Under the pieces are notes generated by a model. The model did not search any database and was not told where the DNA came from. It saw only the letters and a program-made list of their open reading frames with translations. Both the position numbers and the translations under genes were made by a program. A DNA stretch of 64,000 bases from Lactuca virosa (lineage: Eukaryota; Streptophyta; Magnoliopsida; Asterales; Asteraceae), in the NCBI GenBank assembly GCA_928212115.1, contig CAKMRJ010000001.1:183947598-184011597 (forward strand), written 5' to 3'. The first letter of the stretch is position 1. Each line of letters opens with the position of its first letter. Positions 1 through 11,040 of this stretch are shown here, piece after piece.

Positions 1-183
1 AGTTTATATAAGTATAAACTCAACTATTGTTTCTTTTAATTGTTTGTACTTTTTTTTTCAAGTTGAAAGTATGCTGCTAGTATTAATAATTTATGTTTTT
101 TTTTCAAGTTGAAAGTATGTTGCCTTTTATTGGATATATGGTTTCATGTTTAATTATGTGTAAACTTAATTATTGTTGTTTAG

Positions 184-327
184 TTGGTTTTTGTTGACCG
201 TATTCGTAAGGAGATAAAGGATGTGTTTAGGGCGGAACGTGAAGAAATTGATGCCCAAAAACAAGAAATCACCAAGATTTATAATGACATCTTAAAACTC
301 ACCCAAGGAAGTAACCTACCCAACTAA
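184..327 (+). CDS. C-terminal exon of a plant transposase-like protein (partial)
   Basis: An open frame of 47 codons ends at TAA 325-327. It begins just after a plausible 3' splice site (T-rich tract then TTTAG at 179-183). The peptide is highly charged (RIRKEIKDVFRAEREE, then IDAQKQEITKIYNDILKL) and probably a helical coiled coil. That fits the C-terminal tail of plant CACTA-associated transposase/TNP-like proteins, and its place about 500 bp inside a CACTA end supports the assignment. No catalytic domain is in the window, and earlier exons would lie upstream. The splice site and family assignment are inference; the open frame is seen directly. Confidence 0.5.
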   Translation: MVFVDRIRKEIKDVFRAEREEIDAQKQEITKIYNDILKLTQGSNLPN

Positions 328-599
328 TTAGACTTTGATAGTTGATTTTTGTGATTTGGTTTCGATACTTTGAAATCAATTTAGACTTTGTCACTTGATT
401 TTTGTGACTTGGTTTTAATACTTTGAAATCGATTTAGAATGACACTTGATTTTTGTGATGTTTTTCGATTCTTGGAAATCGAATATGAATCTTTATTTTG
501 GTAGTTGAATATGAATCTTTAAATTAGCAATTGAATTTTAAATTTCTTTTATATAAAAATCGCATTTCATTTATTTAGAAAACTAATTATAAAAAAGTA

Positions 600-848
600 T
601 TAGCGACGGATTTTCAACGGATTCGATGGGTTCCTTGAGACAGTTTAGCGACGGATTTCGAATGAATTACCGACGATTATTAGCGACGGATTAACGACGA
701 AATCCCGGGTTCAATTGAGCAATGTGTGTCATCACAAATCCTTCACTGATCCGTCGCTGAATCTGTCGCTGGCAGTTAGCGAAAAAGGTTTTTTCGACCG
801 ACAACTCCGTCGCTGATAGCTATCAGCGACGGATTAGTTCTAGTAGTG
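600..848. repeat. CACTA subterminal repeats and terminal inverted repeat
   Basis: At least eight copies of the word AGCGACGGATT or its complement occur in both orientations, including a near-perfect hairpin at about 812-835 (CCGTCGCTGATAGC facing GCTATCAGCGACGG). The terminal CACTA repeat is the last 11 bases. These repeats are where CACTA transposases bind. Confidence 0.8.
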
Positions 849-925
849 TGACCCTCATATATGATCATCAAATAATAATATTTAAGGTTGAAAAAGAAAA
901 TGTCATTTTCTCAATATAAATACTA

Positions 926-1537
926 TTATAATCAAGGTTTTAGAACTCGCTACTCGGTACCTACTCGGGCGAATGGGGAGTAGCGAGTACTCGGGAGTAC
1001 TCGGGGAGTACTCGGATTCGGTACATCATGTAGAAATATTTTTAGGAAAATTATATATGTAAAAATCATAAGTTAAAATCATAATTTGATTGAAATATAT
1101 AACAAAATTAGATACATGTGAATACGTAAAAACTGAAATACACACAAATGTCGCACTTCATAAATAATTACTGAAAATTTAAGATATATATGTAGTAATA
1201 ATCACATGTGTGTGTTAAATAATAAATCATTAAGTGCATTATACATATTGATCTTGAAATTCTTGATTTTTTTTTCTCTTTTTATGACAATTTTGACCAT
1301 TTGACCGAGTTTGACCGATTTTGACCGAGTTGGCCGAGTTTGACCGAGTAGGCCCGAGTAATACCAAGTAGGCCCGAGTTAGAGAGATGTTGACCGATTT
1401 TTGACCGATTTTGACCGATTTTTGTCCGAGTTTGACTTAATCCGAGTTTTTTAGCTGAGTTCACATTACTCGCCTCAGTAGAGGGCCGATTCCAAGTAAT
1501 CAGCCGAGTAGGCCGAGTTTTGCAACACTGATTATAA
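926..1537. mobile_element. Candidate gene-less inverted-repeat (foldback/MITE-like) element
   Basis: Positions 926-949 (TTATAATCAAGG then TTTTAGAACTCG) are an imperfect inverted copy of 1514-1537 (CGAGTTTTGCAA then CACTGATTATAA). Just inside, the left arm has repeated TACTCGG words (950-1022) and the right arm repeated GACCGAGT/GGCCGAGT words (1290-1525), so much of the element could fold back on itself. The middle (1025-1280) is AT-rich with no open frame of note. Size and structure fit a non-autonomous DNA element, but no target-site duplication can be separated from the inverted repeat, so superfamily is unknown. Confidence 0.5.
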
Positions 1538-2239
1538 TTAACATGTATCCAACGACTTGTTTGATTTACAAAATTAGCATCCAACATTTTAGACATAAAT
1601 AAAAATTTGTATATGGATTTAGCAACCTTGAATGAATACGTAGAGTTCTAATGGGAAACTAAAATTATATTTACTATTAAACTAACAGTAGAAGCTTGAG
1701 GAGATGAGTCAGATTTAACATTTTAATGGAATAAAAATGATTATATTATAAATCAAAATCAACTAATGAAGCTGAATTTTACAAACATTTGTACTTTATA
1801 AAGGGCATGATTTTATCGAGAAACATATTGTATTTGGGAAAGCTGATGAAGAGAAAACATGAAAAGGGTAACAAGTTTTTGCATATTTTTATTTCTTCTT
1901 ATGGGTAAATGCATTGCTAAATTCCAACCCGCGCTTGGGAAATTTGTTGCAGGAAGAGCATGAAAAGGGTAATATAGTTTTGAAGAGCTGTATGACAAAA
2001 AAAAGAAACAAATTGTCTTTAAATTTATATTTCTTCCAATAAACCTTTTTTTCTATTGTATTACAAAACATAGAAAATATTGGCGATTTTAGTGTCATCG
2101 TGTATTTTTTGTAATTGGAACTAATATGTGAGTTAATGAGCTTATTATTTGTACTCTATATATTATATGATTGGTGAATGCAGAGTGCATGCATATATGT
2201 GATTGAATTATAAGTCAGTACAACAAAATGGCGAGGTCA
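1538..2239. other. AT-rich sequence, nothing recognised
   Basis: I see no coding frame, tandem array or terminal motif here. It separates the inverted-repeat element from the Copia-A LTR. The first part (1538-1800) could be ordinary intergenic DNA. The part near 2200 might be the outer end of the Copia-A LTR, whose boundary is uncertain. Confidence 0.4.
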
Positions 2240-2256
2240 AGGGGGTCGCGCCCCCT
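2240..2256. repeat. GC-rich hairpin next to the Copia-A LTR
   Basis: AAGGGGG and CCCCCTT are separated by TCGCG, in otherwise AT-rich DNA. Similar G/C hairpins are common near the 3' ends of plant Copia LTRs, so this may belong to the LTR rather than to flanking DNA. Confidence 0.4.
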
Positions 2257-2943
2257 TCCAGGGTCCTAGGTGATGGAAACATGGTGTTCAAGATTAAGTT
2301 TCAAAACATAAAATCTTGAGTTTGCAACGGAAGACTTTTCATACAAAACTTGAAAAATCATAAAATCTGATAAAGGATCACATTACAAGAACATGCAAGA
2401 ATTAGATCAACAACCATAGAAAGATAAGATTAACAACTTTTGTTGTTCTTTGGTCCTCCCAGGAGGTTGAACAATGATGATGACGTCAAGAACTCAAAGT
2501 AGAATCCCTCTAGAGAAAGTCCACCAACAATCTCCAATATTAGATGAATGCTAGTTCCACTCTTGATCATACAATCTCTTAAGCTTGAACACCCAAAAAT
2601 GAATTCTGGTTTTCAAGAGAGTATGTATTCGCTTATTTTATCAACTAACAACTTAGATAGAGAATGAGAGAGTTTGTGAGAGTAAAATTTTCGTTCATAT
2701 GCTTAAGCATATGGAAAAATGAAAGTCTTTCACCTGTTTAACCATCTCGCACATGCAAGAGTCAATCATGACTAATATAAAAGTCTCTACATGCATTGGA
2801 CCACCCATAAAGGTGGTGTTGAGTGATTATACACGAAATCATGAGAGAGGGGAGGGAAAGTTAGTCAAACACTCATTCTCTCTCTTATTTAATACTCCAA
2901 GTCTTCTATTCTATAAAACTAGCTTTTATATTTTATAGACTTT

Positions 2944-2945
<2 letters not shown>

Positions 2946-3010
<65 letters not shown>

Positions 3011-3022
3011 ATATATATATAC
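2946..3022. repeat. (AT)n-(GT)n microsatellite
   Basis: About 50 bp of AT dinucleotides, then about 16 bp of GT, then a short AT tract, within the Copia-A LTR. Confidence 0.95.
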
Positions 3023-3160
3023 ACATATTTTTTTGAATTATTTATTTAATCTAACTCTCTAAATTAACTAAATAAATATCACACAAACTAAATCATATAG
3101 GAATTAAAGAATATAAGTACCAAAATTATAATGATTCATACACTCTTATGAATCATGTTT

Positions 3161-3174
3161 TATTATTATTATTA

Positions 3175-3222
<48 letters not shown>
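3161..3222. repeat. (TTA)n microsatellite
   Basis: About 20 TTA units with one interruption (TTG), within the Copia-A LTR. Confidence 0.95.
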
Positions 3223-3226
<4 letters not shown>

Positions 3227-3382
3227 GTAATAACAAATTCAAGAGTTCAAATATTTTAATATGAATCAAACTCATATACTAAAGTATTAATTTAAGTGTC
3301 TACTTGTTATTGGTGTGACCTATATGATCATATGTTATTAACAATATCATTTTATGATCATTCTTGATCATATAGACCAAAA

Positions 3383-3394
3383 ATCTCCCACTTG
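3383..3394 (-). other. Polypurine tract of Copia-A
   Basis: The minus strand reads CAAGTGGGAGAT directly before the LTR. It matches the AAGTGGGAGAC tracts of Copia-C and Copia-D and would prime plus-strand DNA synthesis. Confidence 0.75.
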
Positions 3395-4168
3395 CACAAG
3401 ATTGAATTTTACAAGGATATAGACAGTGGTGAACGTCTAGCAACATTTCACTACCCCCAACAACACATGAAGAAGTGCCATTCAACAACATTCAATTCCC
3501 ATAAGCCCAAGGCTTCAATTGATGTGACTAGGTGATGTATCAGTTATCCCTTTGTTTTTGAACATCATGTTAAATATGAGACATGGATCACAATCATTAT
3601 CATTTGGTTTTCAACTTTAGTCTGGCGCCTTAGATGTTTCACTCTCAACACATAAGAGGAAAAATCCCACTTTGACTACATACGCTTCTTATGTAGATCA
3701 TATTATACCTAATGATTGCCTTATGACTGCCTGGTTAAAGAGCAGGGAGAACCATATTAAATCACAATACTCCTCATACTTGAGTCCCTAATTTGTATCT
3801 AGGGTCTAAGGATACAAATATACTACCTTGTTCAAGAATCACTTATGACGATGATCCATGAAGTGATCTTAAATCGGGTCATCTCCAGTACTTATTCCCA
3901 GCAAGTATTAATGAACGTGGTTGCAATCCTTTTGAAAATTTCATCTTGTAAAATTCAACCAATACAATTCATATTAGTCTTCGTTCATATTTGTTCCCAC
4001 AAATATGATTCACTATGGACCTTTTAGAATAATTAGTATTATTCAAGGATTAAACATGCTAATATATAACATAACAAATATTAATGAAAAGTATCATATC
4101 TCCATATATCAAATTCATTACATAATTGTTTCTTACAATGTTCCAATCATCCAAACACTAAATCCAAA
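3395..4168 (-). other. Copia-A 3' untranslated stretch
   Basis: About 770 bp between the polyprotein stop and the polypurine tract. Copia-C and Copia-D have stretches of similar length at the same place, so this is normal for the lineage. I see no conserved coding frame. Confidence 0.6.
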
Positions 4169-6910
4169 TCAAATACATTCAATAGAATAACGAAGTCCCA
4201 GAGCTCTAGTGTGATGCTTCTGCTTGGCTGGTGGTAATGGCTTCGTGAATGGGTCCTCCACGTTTTGATATATATGAACTTTGCGAATACAAACATCACC
4301 CTATTCAACTATATTTCGAATGTAGTTGAATTGTCGTTGGATGTGACTAGTTTTCTTATGTGATATGGGTTCCTTAGCTAAAGTGATGGCACCATTATTA
4401 TCACAAAATATCTCTAGGGATCCTGAATGGAACGGACAACCCCTAGAACTTCAATGAATTTCTTCATCCTGACTGCTTCTTACGCTGCTTCCAAAGCGAC
4501 AATGTATTTTGATATGTAGTAGATTGTGAGACCAAGCTTTGCTTGGTGCTCTTCTAAGAAATCCCCTCCATTCATAATGTATACAAAAACAGATTGCGAT
4601 TTAGATTCATCTACACATGATTGGAAACTAGCATCCATGTAACGCTTTACACTAAGATCTTCTTCCACACCTCCATAGATGAGGAACATTTCTTTACTTC
4701 TTCGTAAGTACTTCAGAATGTTCTTAACAACAATCCAATGACCTTCTCCCAGCTTTTATTGGTATCTACACGTCATGCTCAAAGCATACAATATATTCGC
4801 TCTCATGTATACCATGAAATACATGATGAATCCAATTCCAGAAGCATATGGGATACCATTCATTCTTTCTAGCTCAACTTTTGTACTAGGGCACTGAGAT
4901 GAGCTCAATATAGTTCCATGTGGTATTGGTAAGAATCCACTTTTAGAATTCTCCATCTTGAATCTCTTCAAGATTTTGTCGATGTATGCACTTTGACTTA
5001 AACCTAAAAGTCACCTTTATCTATCTCTATAGATCTTTATACCAAGAATATAAGTTGCTTCATCTTTCATTGAGAAACAGTTCTCAAGCGATGCTTTAAC
5101 TCCTTTCAAAGAAGGAATGTCATTTCGAATAAGCAATATGCCATCTACATATAGAACTAGGAATGTGACATTGCTCCCATTAGTTTTCTTATAAACATAC
5201 TCTTTGATTTTCTCATTGAAATGAATGTTCCAGCTCGAGATGCTTGCTTTAACCCATAAATAGATCTTTTAAGTTTACACACTTTGTTAGGATACCTTGG
5301 GTCAAGAAAAAACTCAGGCTGAGCCAAATATACATCTTCAGATAAGTGTCCATATAGAAAAGCTATTTTGACATCCATTTTCCATATCTCATAATCATAA
5401 TATGCTGCTATGGCAAATAGTATTCTTATAGACTTGATCATAGCTGCTGTATAGAAGGTTTCCTCATAGTCAATACCTTGAGTTTGTGTACAACCTTTTG
5501 CCACAAGTGTAGCTTTAAATGTGTGTAGATTTCCATCCATGTCGGTTTTCTTCTTGAAAACCCACTTACTCCTTATTGTCTTACTATTTGGCGGAAGATC
5601 TACCAAGTCCCATCATTGATTTTCATCCATGGATTGCATCTCAGTGTTCATGGCTTCTAGCCATTTTTCGGATTCAGAATCTGAAAAAACATTATGGTAG
5701 TTAATGGGATCATAGGAATCCACAAGAAAAGTATCATCAATGAGAAATCCATATCTCTCTCATTCTAAACGAACTCTACCAGATCTACGAAGTCCTTGTG
5801 TTTCGTTAAGTTCCTCATCAATGACTTGTCAGGTTCAACAACTTCTTATTGGGTACTAGTTCCAAACTTTTGTACATTAAGCGGTCGTTCTTCCTGAAGT
5901 TCCGCATGCCTCCCACTGGCTTCTTCCATTAGAAAATTGTTTTCAAAGAATTTAGCCTTCCTAGCAGTAAACACTCTGTTTCACCAGGAATATAGAAGTA
6001 ATATCCTATACAATCTTTAAGATATCCCACAAAAATGCACTTAGTAGATCTGGGATCTAATTTCTTAGAAGCTTATTGTCTTACATAAACTTCACATCCC
6101 CACACCCTTAAGTAGGACAATGATGGAACCTTCCCGTGCCAAATCTCATAAGGTGTTTAGTCTACTTTCTTGGTTGGAGCCATATTCAAGATACAGGTTG
6201 TTGTTAGCAAGGCATAACCATAACGACTCAAGTCGTCAGTCAAGGTGATGAAATACCTTTCACCATTTCTGGACATGGTCTTGAAAGGTCCGCATACATC
6301 AGTATGTATGATTCCTAACAAATCCTTAGCTCTTTCACTTGAACTAGTGAAAGGAGCCTTATTCATCTTTCCACATAAACTAGATTCACATATATCTAAT
6401 GAATCAAGCTCACTTGCCTTTAAAATACCACTCTTTTGAAGTTGGCATATACGTTTCTTGTTTATATGTCCAAGACGACAATGCCATAGATAAGAATCAC
6501 TCAAATCATATTTGAGTTTCTTGGTGTTAGTATGGTATCCAAGACTATTGTTTAGTGAAGTATCTAGATTTACTTCATATATTCCGTTAAGAGGTCTAGC
6601 CTCAAAATAGAATATGTCATTCTTATAAACATAAATAAAATCATCATAAAAACGATAAGTAAAACCAGGTTGTTTCCAACGTGCAATTGAAATTATATCC
6701 CTAGTCAAGCTAGGTACATAAACAACATTATTCAATGTTAGTAGGAGTTGGATCATCGGGGATAGGAGCATCAATGACATACGCTTTCTTTTCTGGCATG
6801 AGGACAGTTCTCCAATTTCGGTGCCAGTTAAGAAAATTTGTATGGTTAAGTTTCTCCTTCTCAAGGAGTGATCGAAGGTAATTGTTGTGATGGTTTGAAT
6901 TCTGGGCCAT
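4169..6910 (-). pseudogene. Copia-A gag-pol polyprotein, degenerate
   Basis: The frame starts at ATG 6910 with MAQNSNHHNNYLRSLLEKEK, the typical N-terminus of Copia gag. Most of gag and protease is missing: after about 60 residues the sequence jumps to the region before integrase. Integrase shows its zinc-binding part (HCRLGH, about 6480) and the first catalytic Asp (HTDVCGPF, about 6300). The rest of the integrase core was lost in a 289-bp deletion at 6211-6217. Reverse transcriptase runs about 5800-5000 and RNase H to the stop at 4169, ending with the Copia C-terminus (LGLRYSIE). The active-site box is YVDG (5140-5151) instead of YVDD, so the enzyme would be inactive. Several stops and a 1-bp frameshift near 5235 occur. 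It lies on the minus strand between its 3' untranslated region and a leader. Confidence 0.9.
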
Positions 6911-8031
6911 CTACAAAATTTAACAAAGTTCATGTAGTATTTTCAATGTTTTAACCTTTTAATATTTAATACCTCTTTGTTTCCATAAACATTAATTAAT
7001 CAAAGTCTAGGATCCAACATTGCAAATTAAATAGTCGGTTAGGTAACCTTTATCACATGATTTATTTCAACAAGGTAGGTAATGAATACCAATTACATCT
7101 AAATGTAATTCCTAGTTGTTTGGGATCCTTAACAACCTTTTGTTAATTGGAATGTTTGATCCCATCTATGCCTCGAGTCGCTAATGCTTAGGTGACCTTT
7201 ATCACAAAAGATTCTCGATCAAGTCATCCATCTTAAAAGGCGTGTGGAATTGACACATAACTAGTGGTTGGGTGACTTTTATCCCACCAGAAATTGCAAA
7301 ACTACCTCAAAAATCAATAGATAAATCCAAGCGGTTTGGTGATGTTTATCCCACAAGGACTATACAAGTGACGAGTGAGTGTCTTTTAAGAGTATGGTAT
7401 AGACTTGCATTTTAAAGGGATTTATATGTTTTATAATCCTAGTTTTTAAAAAACATATTGTATCATGTATATTGCATGCATTCAATAATACATGGTACAT
7501 TTTAAAAAAAATCATACTTTCTCATTATTGGTTGATTTGACTTAAACATTTAATATCTTGTATTAAATTTTGTGTTTGTGTGTTTGGAACCAATTTTAGT
7601 CCTTTACTAACCTTTTATTATTTTGGACTTTGGAGTTTTTCACGAGTTTAAAATCTTTATTTTAACCAATTTTGCTTATTTTCAAAACCTTAAGATTTTA
7701 AAATAAAACTCTATTTTATTTGAAAATCCGATTTTAACATCTTATGTATAAAAATTATTGTTTTGAAAAATAACAAATTCCATGATGATATGTGTTTAGT
7801 TATTTGGTTGTCTCGCATGCAAAATCCTATTTTCATCCATACAAGAAAAATAACAATATATACAATCATCACATAAAAATGAGTGCATAAACCAAGCCAA
7901 AACTATGTGATATTTGATGTGAGCCATACATGAAATATCAAGTCCTTTTCCTAAGGGGCATTAGGGACCAAAAAAAATATTCAAGAGTGGTTGTTGTTGA
8001 AGCTCCCATTTGCAAAGACATCCAATGTATG
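6911..8031 (-). other. Copia-A 5' leader (truncated by insertion of G)
   Basis: Non-coding sequence upstream of Copia gag, equivalent to the 1.3-2 kb leaders of Copia-C and Copia-D. It contains four copies of a GGTGACCTTTATCcCA-like word at about 7044, 7190, 7268 and 7334. No primer-binding site or 5' LTR follows, because the Gypsy-type LTR at 8032 interrupts it. The same leader recurs at 33296-34421. Confidence 0.7.
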
Positions 8032-9585
8032 TGTAACACCCCAAATATCAAGGCGAAAATTTTCATTTTTAAAATCAAGTAAAATCATTGTTTTCAGATA
8101 CCATCCAAATCAAAACCATTCATCTACAAAACATTGTTCTCAAAAATAGAATTTATATATCAGAGTGTCCCTTAATCAATATCATCAAAACTAAGGGGAT
8201 GTGCACGTTCACACATTCGCCTTGTCTCGATCATCTGAAGTACCTAAAACATTAAACTAAAACTGTAAGCCCAAAGTTTAGTGAATTTCCCCCAAAGTAC
8301 CACCACACAAATGGATAACATATACAATCATGCATGATGGGTCCACAATCTCCCAGTTATATTGCCCTACATATAATATACTGGGTCCACAACCTCCCAT
8401 TTAGATTACCCTGACCCACAACCTCGCAGTTGGTTTTCGATACATATCGCATACTGGGTCCACAACCACCTGGTTGGAGTACCCAGGCCCACAACCTCCC
8501 AGTTGGATTGCCTTTGGTTTGTTGATAAGCAACATAAAGCAATACAATCTCAACGCATCCACGCTATGTCCACATATGCATTAGATAAACATATAACCAG
8601 TCAACAGACAAACAGGCAGATCTACAGATCACTACCGCATAGCAACATCCTATATACCTGGATACAGATATAACAGATCACTACAACATAAAAAATCCTA
8701 TATACTAGGATACAGATCTAACATATCACTACAACATAATGACATCCTATATACCAAGGTACAGAACCAACAAATCACTACAACATAACAACATCCTATA
8801 TACATTGATACATAACCAAGTGGGCCGACATTGGTGCCTTCGACCCATAGTACAATGAGGGAAACTCACCTCTTAGTCCGACCAAGTAGCTGAATAGGTC
8901 TATGTTCCGAATATCAGCTCTACCCGTAACCTACATGTCCTAAACACTAGCTAGGGCACAAAAAAGGGAAAATAACACCCAATCTCGTGCAAGAGCCAAA
9001 AAACACTCAACTATCTTCTAGATCTAGCATCTATACTACTCAAGGGACACTAGAGATCCACAAGTTATGCAACTTTATGGATTTCAACCACTACATCATC
9101 TTGAATATGAAGGATTAAGCATAAAAACCTAGATCTTAGCTTGTGGACTCACAAAGAAATGAACTTGAAACTCACAAAAGGTCCATAAGATGTGCAAATG
9201 CTTGGTGGTGAGACATGAATGCATAAATAATGGAGTAGATGCTCTTCCTCTTCTTTTCCTTGCGTAAAATAACCACAAATAAGCTTCAAGATCAAATATG
9301 GATGCTAGGGTTTCAAAGGGGAGTGCAAAGAGGTGATGGAGGCTGAGGGTGGGCTAAACCTAGCCCTCACTTCCTTTAAATACGAAAATAAAACCCCCAA
9401 AATTAGGGTTTCTCCTAGTCAGTTCTGACATCATGACCCAATATGTGCTCACGTCGTGAGATCAAAAGTGATGTGCGTACTCATTAAACTCCTTACGACG
9501 TGACATACATTCCTCACGTCGTGAGTAGGGTTAAATCCTTTGAAGTTTTAAACTTAACAATTGCTCACCAAAACTGAATGTTACA
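8032..9585 (-). mobile_element. 3' LTR of Gypsy-type relic G, copy 1
   Basis: Read on the minus strand it runs from TGTAACATTCAG (9585) to ...GGGGTGTTACA (8032), with the TG...CA ends expected of an LTR. A purine-rich tract (CAAGTGAGGAAGAAT) precedes it at 9586-9600, so it is the 3' LTR of a minus-strand element. The flank GTATG (8027-8031) would be one half of the target-site duplication; the other half is beyond the window. It contains a minisatellite (8338-8515) and a cluster of CTCACGTCGTGAG palindromes (9448-9525). The second copy is at 34422-36035. Confidence 0.8.
8338..8515. repeat. Minisatellite in LTR G copy 1
   Basis: About five degenerate units built on GGGTCCACAACCTCCC-AGTTGGATTACCC, alternating GGGTCCACAA and GGCCCACAA starts. 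Copy 2 (34731-34975) has at least one unit more. Confidence 0.85.
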
Positions 9586-11040
9586 ATTCTTCCTCACTTG
9601 AGCTAGAATTGGTCCTTGAAGTCTGTTGCTGTGAACAAGTCTGGGTATTGTTCCCGCATCTCTGCCTCGACCCATTCATACAATCCTCCTCGAAACCCGT
9701 TCCGAACTAAAATTCGGCACTTTCAGGCGACTTCCTTCCCATACTATATTTAACCCATTCTTAGCAAAACTTATGCACCCCAACCGATAATGAATCCTTG
9801 AAGCACTAACTTTTAACACTAAAGAAACCATCACAATCTTCCCAAAATATGGAAATCGAATACCTCGACTAACTCTCAAGAAAGCATAACCATCTCGGAA
9901 CACGGTCAATATGACTTCATTTTACAATCTGAACCATACAGAAACCTTCCGACTTCGAATTACATTGCTGATACCATTGACAAAACAAAACCCTTGACTA
10001 CTCATTGTTGTTGAACACTTCATTCAATAACAAGGCAACTCCCAACACAAGTCTCATCTAGATAACCGCTGTAGAGGAATACGTACAACGCCAACATATT
10101 CCACAAATTCCTAGCTATAAGACCTAACTTCTAGCGAGAACCATAGAGCCGGGGACTCTTAAAGCTATTACCACCGAAACAACTCCTTCAATGCGCTTCT
10201 CGGGACCAGGAACCCATCAGTGCTAAAATTTAGAAACCATACTCCCGAACTGATATTCATCCATTCATTAAACCTACCCCATGCCTATTACTAAGAACAC
10301 CACTAAACACGTGGAACAAAATACTCAAAATACACCGATCATGAATTTTAACGAATCCCAGATCTAGAAGTTATACGAAAAATCTTGAATACACCCTTGA
10401 CTCCCTGACACGTCATTACCACCCTGCTCCTACGAGCAAAGATGATCAATCCAAGAATTTTCATGTTGTATCCAAATCCTCATCAGCTTAGGTCTACCCC
10501 CACCTGGAAAATCACTCAAGACGTCCACAATGAACTTCATGTCTTGAGGTTCCATAACTGTTACCCATCATTGATAAGCAAAATCCTAATAAATAGCTCG
10601 CAAAAAAATGAGCTCTATAAGGCAAACACTCCGCAAGAGACTTTTGATGCACAGCTGATACTCACAACAACCCTTAACTACCCACATGTTCCAAGCCGGC
10701 TAGTCAATGAGTCTCCCGACTCCCACTATGCACTGACGCGCAAACATGCCAAGAAAACCAACTATCCGAGACCTAAGAGCCTCAAACAATTGAATATCGG
10801 ATCCGACCGATATGAATCATACAACCACTGGTTCATAATACATTCTGACACCTTTTAACCACTAAACAATAAGCACATGGTACTAAGCTGATCTTGCCAC
10901 TATTCCATCACTGTCCTGAAGACTCACGACCAACACCACAAGGGCCTAAAGGTACTCAACAATCAACCTGAGTCTTACCTATCTATAATACGCAATCCCT
11001 TTCACAACAGGATGCAATCAGTGAAAAATCAGATGAAAAC
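9586..11040 (-). other. G internal sequence, copy 1 (left part)
   Basis: This adjoins the polypurine tract of LTR G and should be the 3' internal part of a minus-strand Gypsy-type element. I cannot recognise gag, protease, reverse transcriptase or integrase in either strand, so the element looks non-autonomous or heavily decayed. The same sequence occurs at 36036-37377, where a deletion of about 56 bp relative to this copy lies near 36960. It continues at 19458 after the Copia-C insertion. Confidence 0.6.

Larger units (their letters stand above)
1..848 (+). mobile_element. CACTA (En/Spm-type) DNA transposon, right end only
   Basis: The segment ends in ...TTCTAGTAGTG at 848, whose reverse complement CACTACTAGAA is the hallmark CACTA terminus. 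The last 250 bases hold many direct and inverted copies of a TAGCGACGGATT / CCGTCGCTGA word, which is the usual subterminal transposase-binding architecture of this superfamily. The 3-bp duplication would be TGA at 849-851, but the left end lies outside the window so it cannot be confirmed. A short coding exon at 184-327 reads toward this end. The element is truncated only by the window edge, so I cannot say whether it is intact. Confidence 0.8.
2271..3382 (-). mobile_element. 3' LTR of Copia-A (outer boundary uncertain)
   Basis: On the minus strand this starts immediately after a purine tract (TGGGAGAT, 3383-3390), exactly where a Copia 3' LTR should begin, and follows the Copia-A polyprotein and its 3' untranslated stretch. 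I place the other end at TGATGG (2271), giving a ...CCATCA terminus on the minus strand, but the GC hairpin just outside may still be LTR. The first LTR bases read TTTTGG where sister Copia elements here read TGTTGG, so the terminal TG may have mutated. Two microsatellites lie inside. No second LTR copy is in the window to confirm the limits. Confidence 0.5.

Noticed and set aside
1813..2098. Small minus-strand open frames in the unannotated AT-rich stretch
   Set aside because: Overlapping frames with no domain, no codon bias and no promoter or splice context.
10442..10858. 138-codon plus-strand open frame in G internal sequence
   Set aside because: No recognisable domain. The duplicated copy (about 36900-37213) has a 56-bp deletion and changes that break it, so it is a chance frame.
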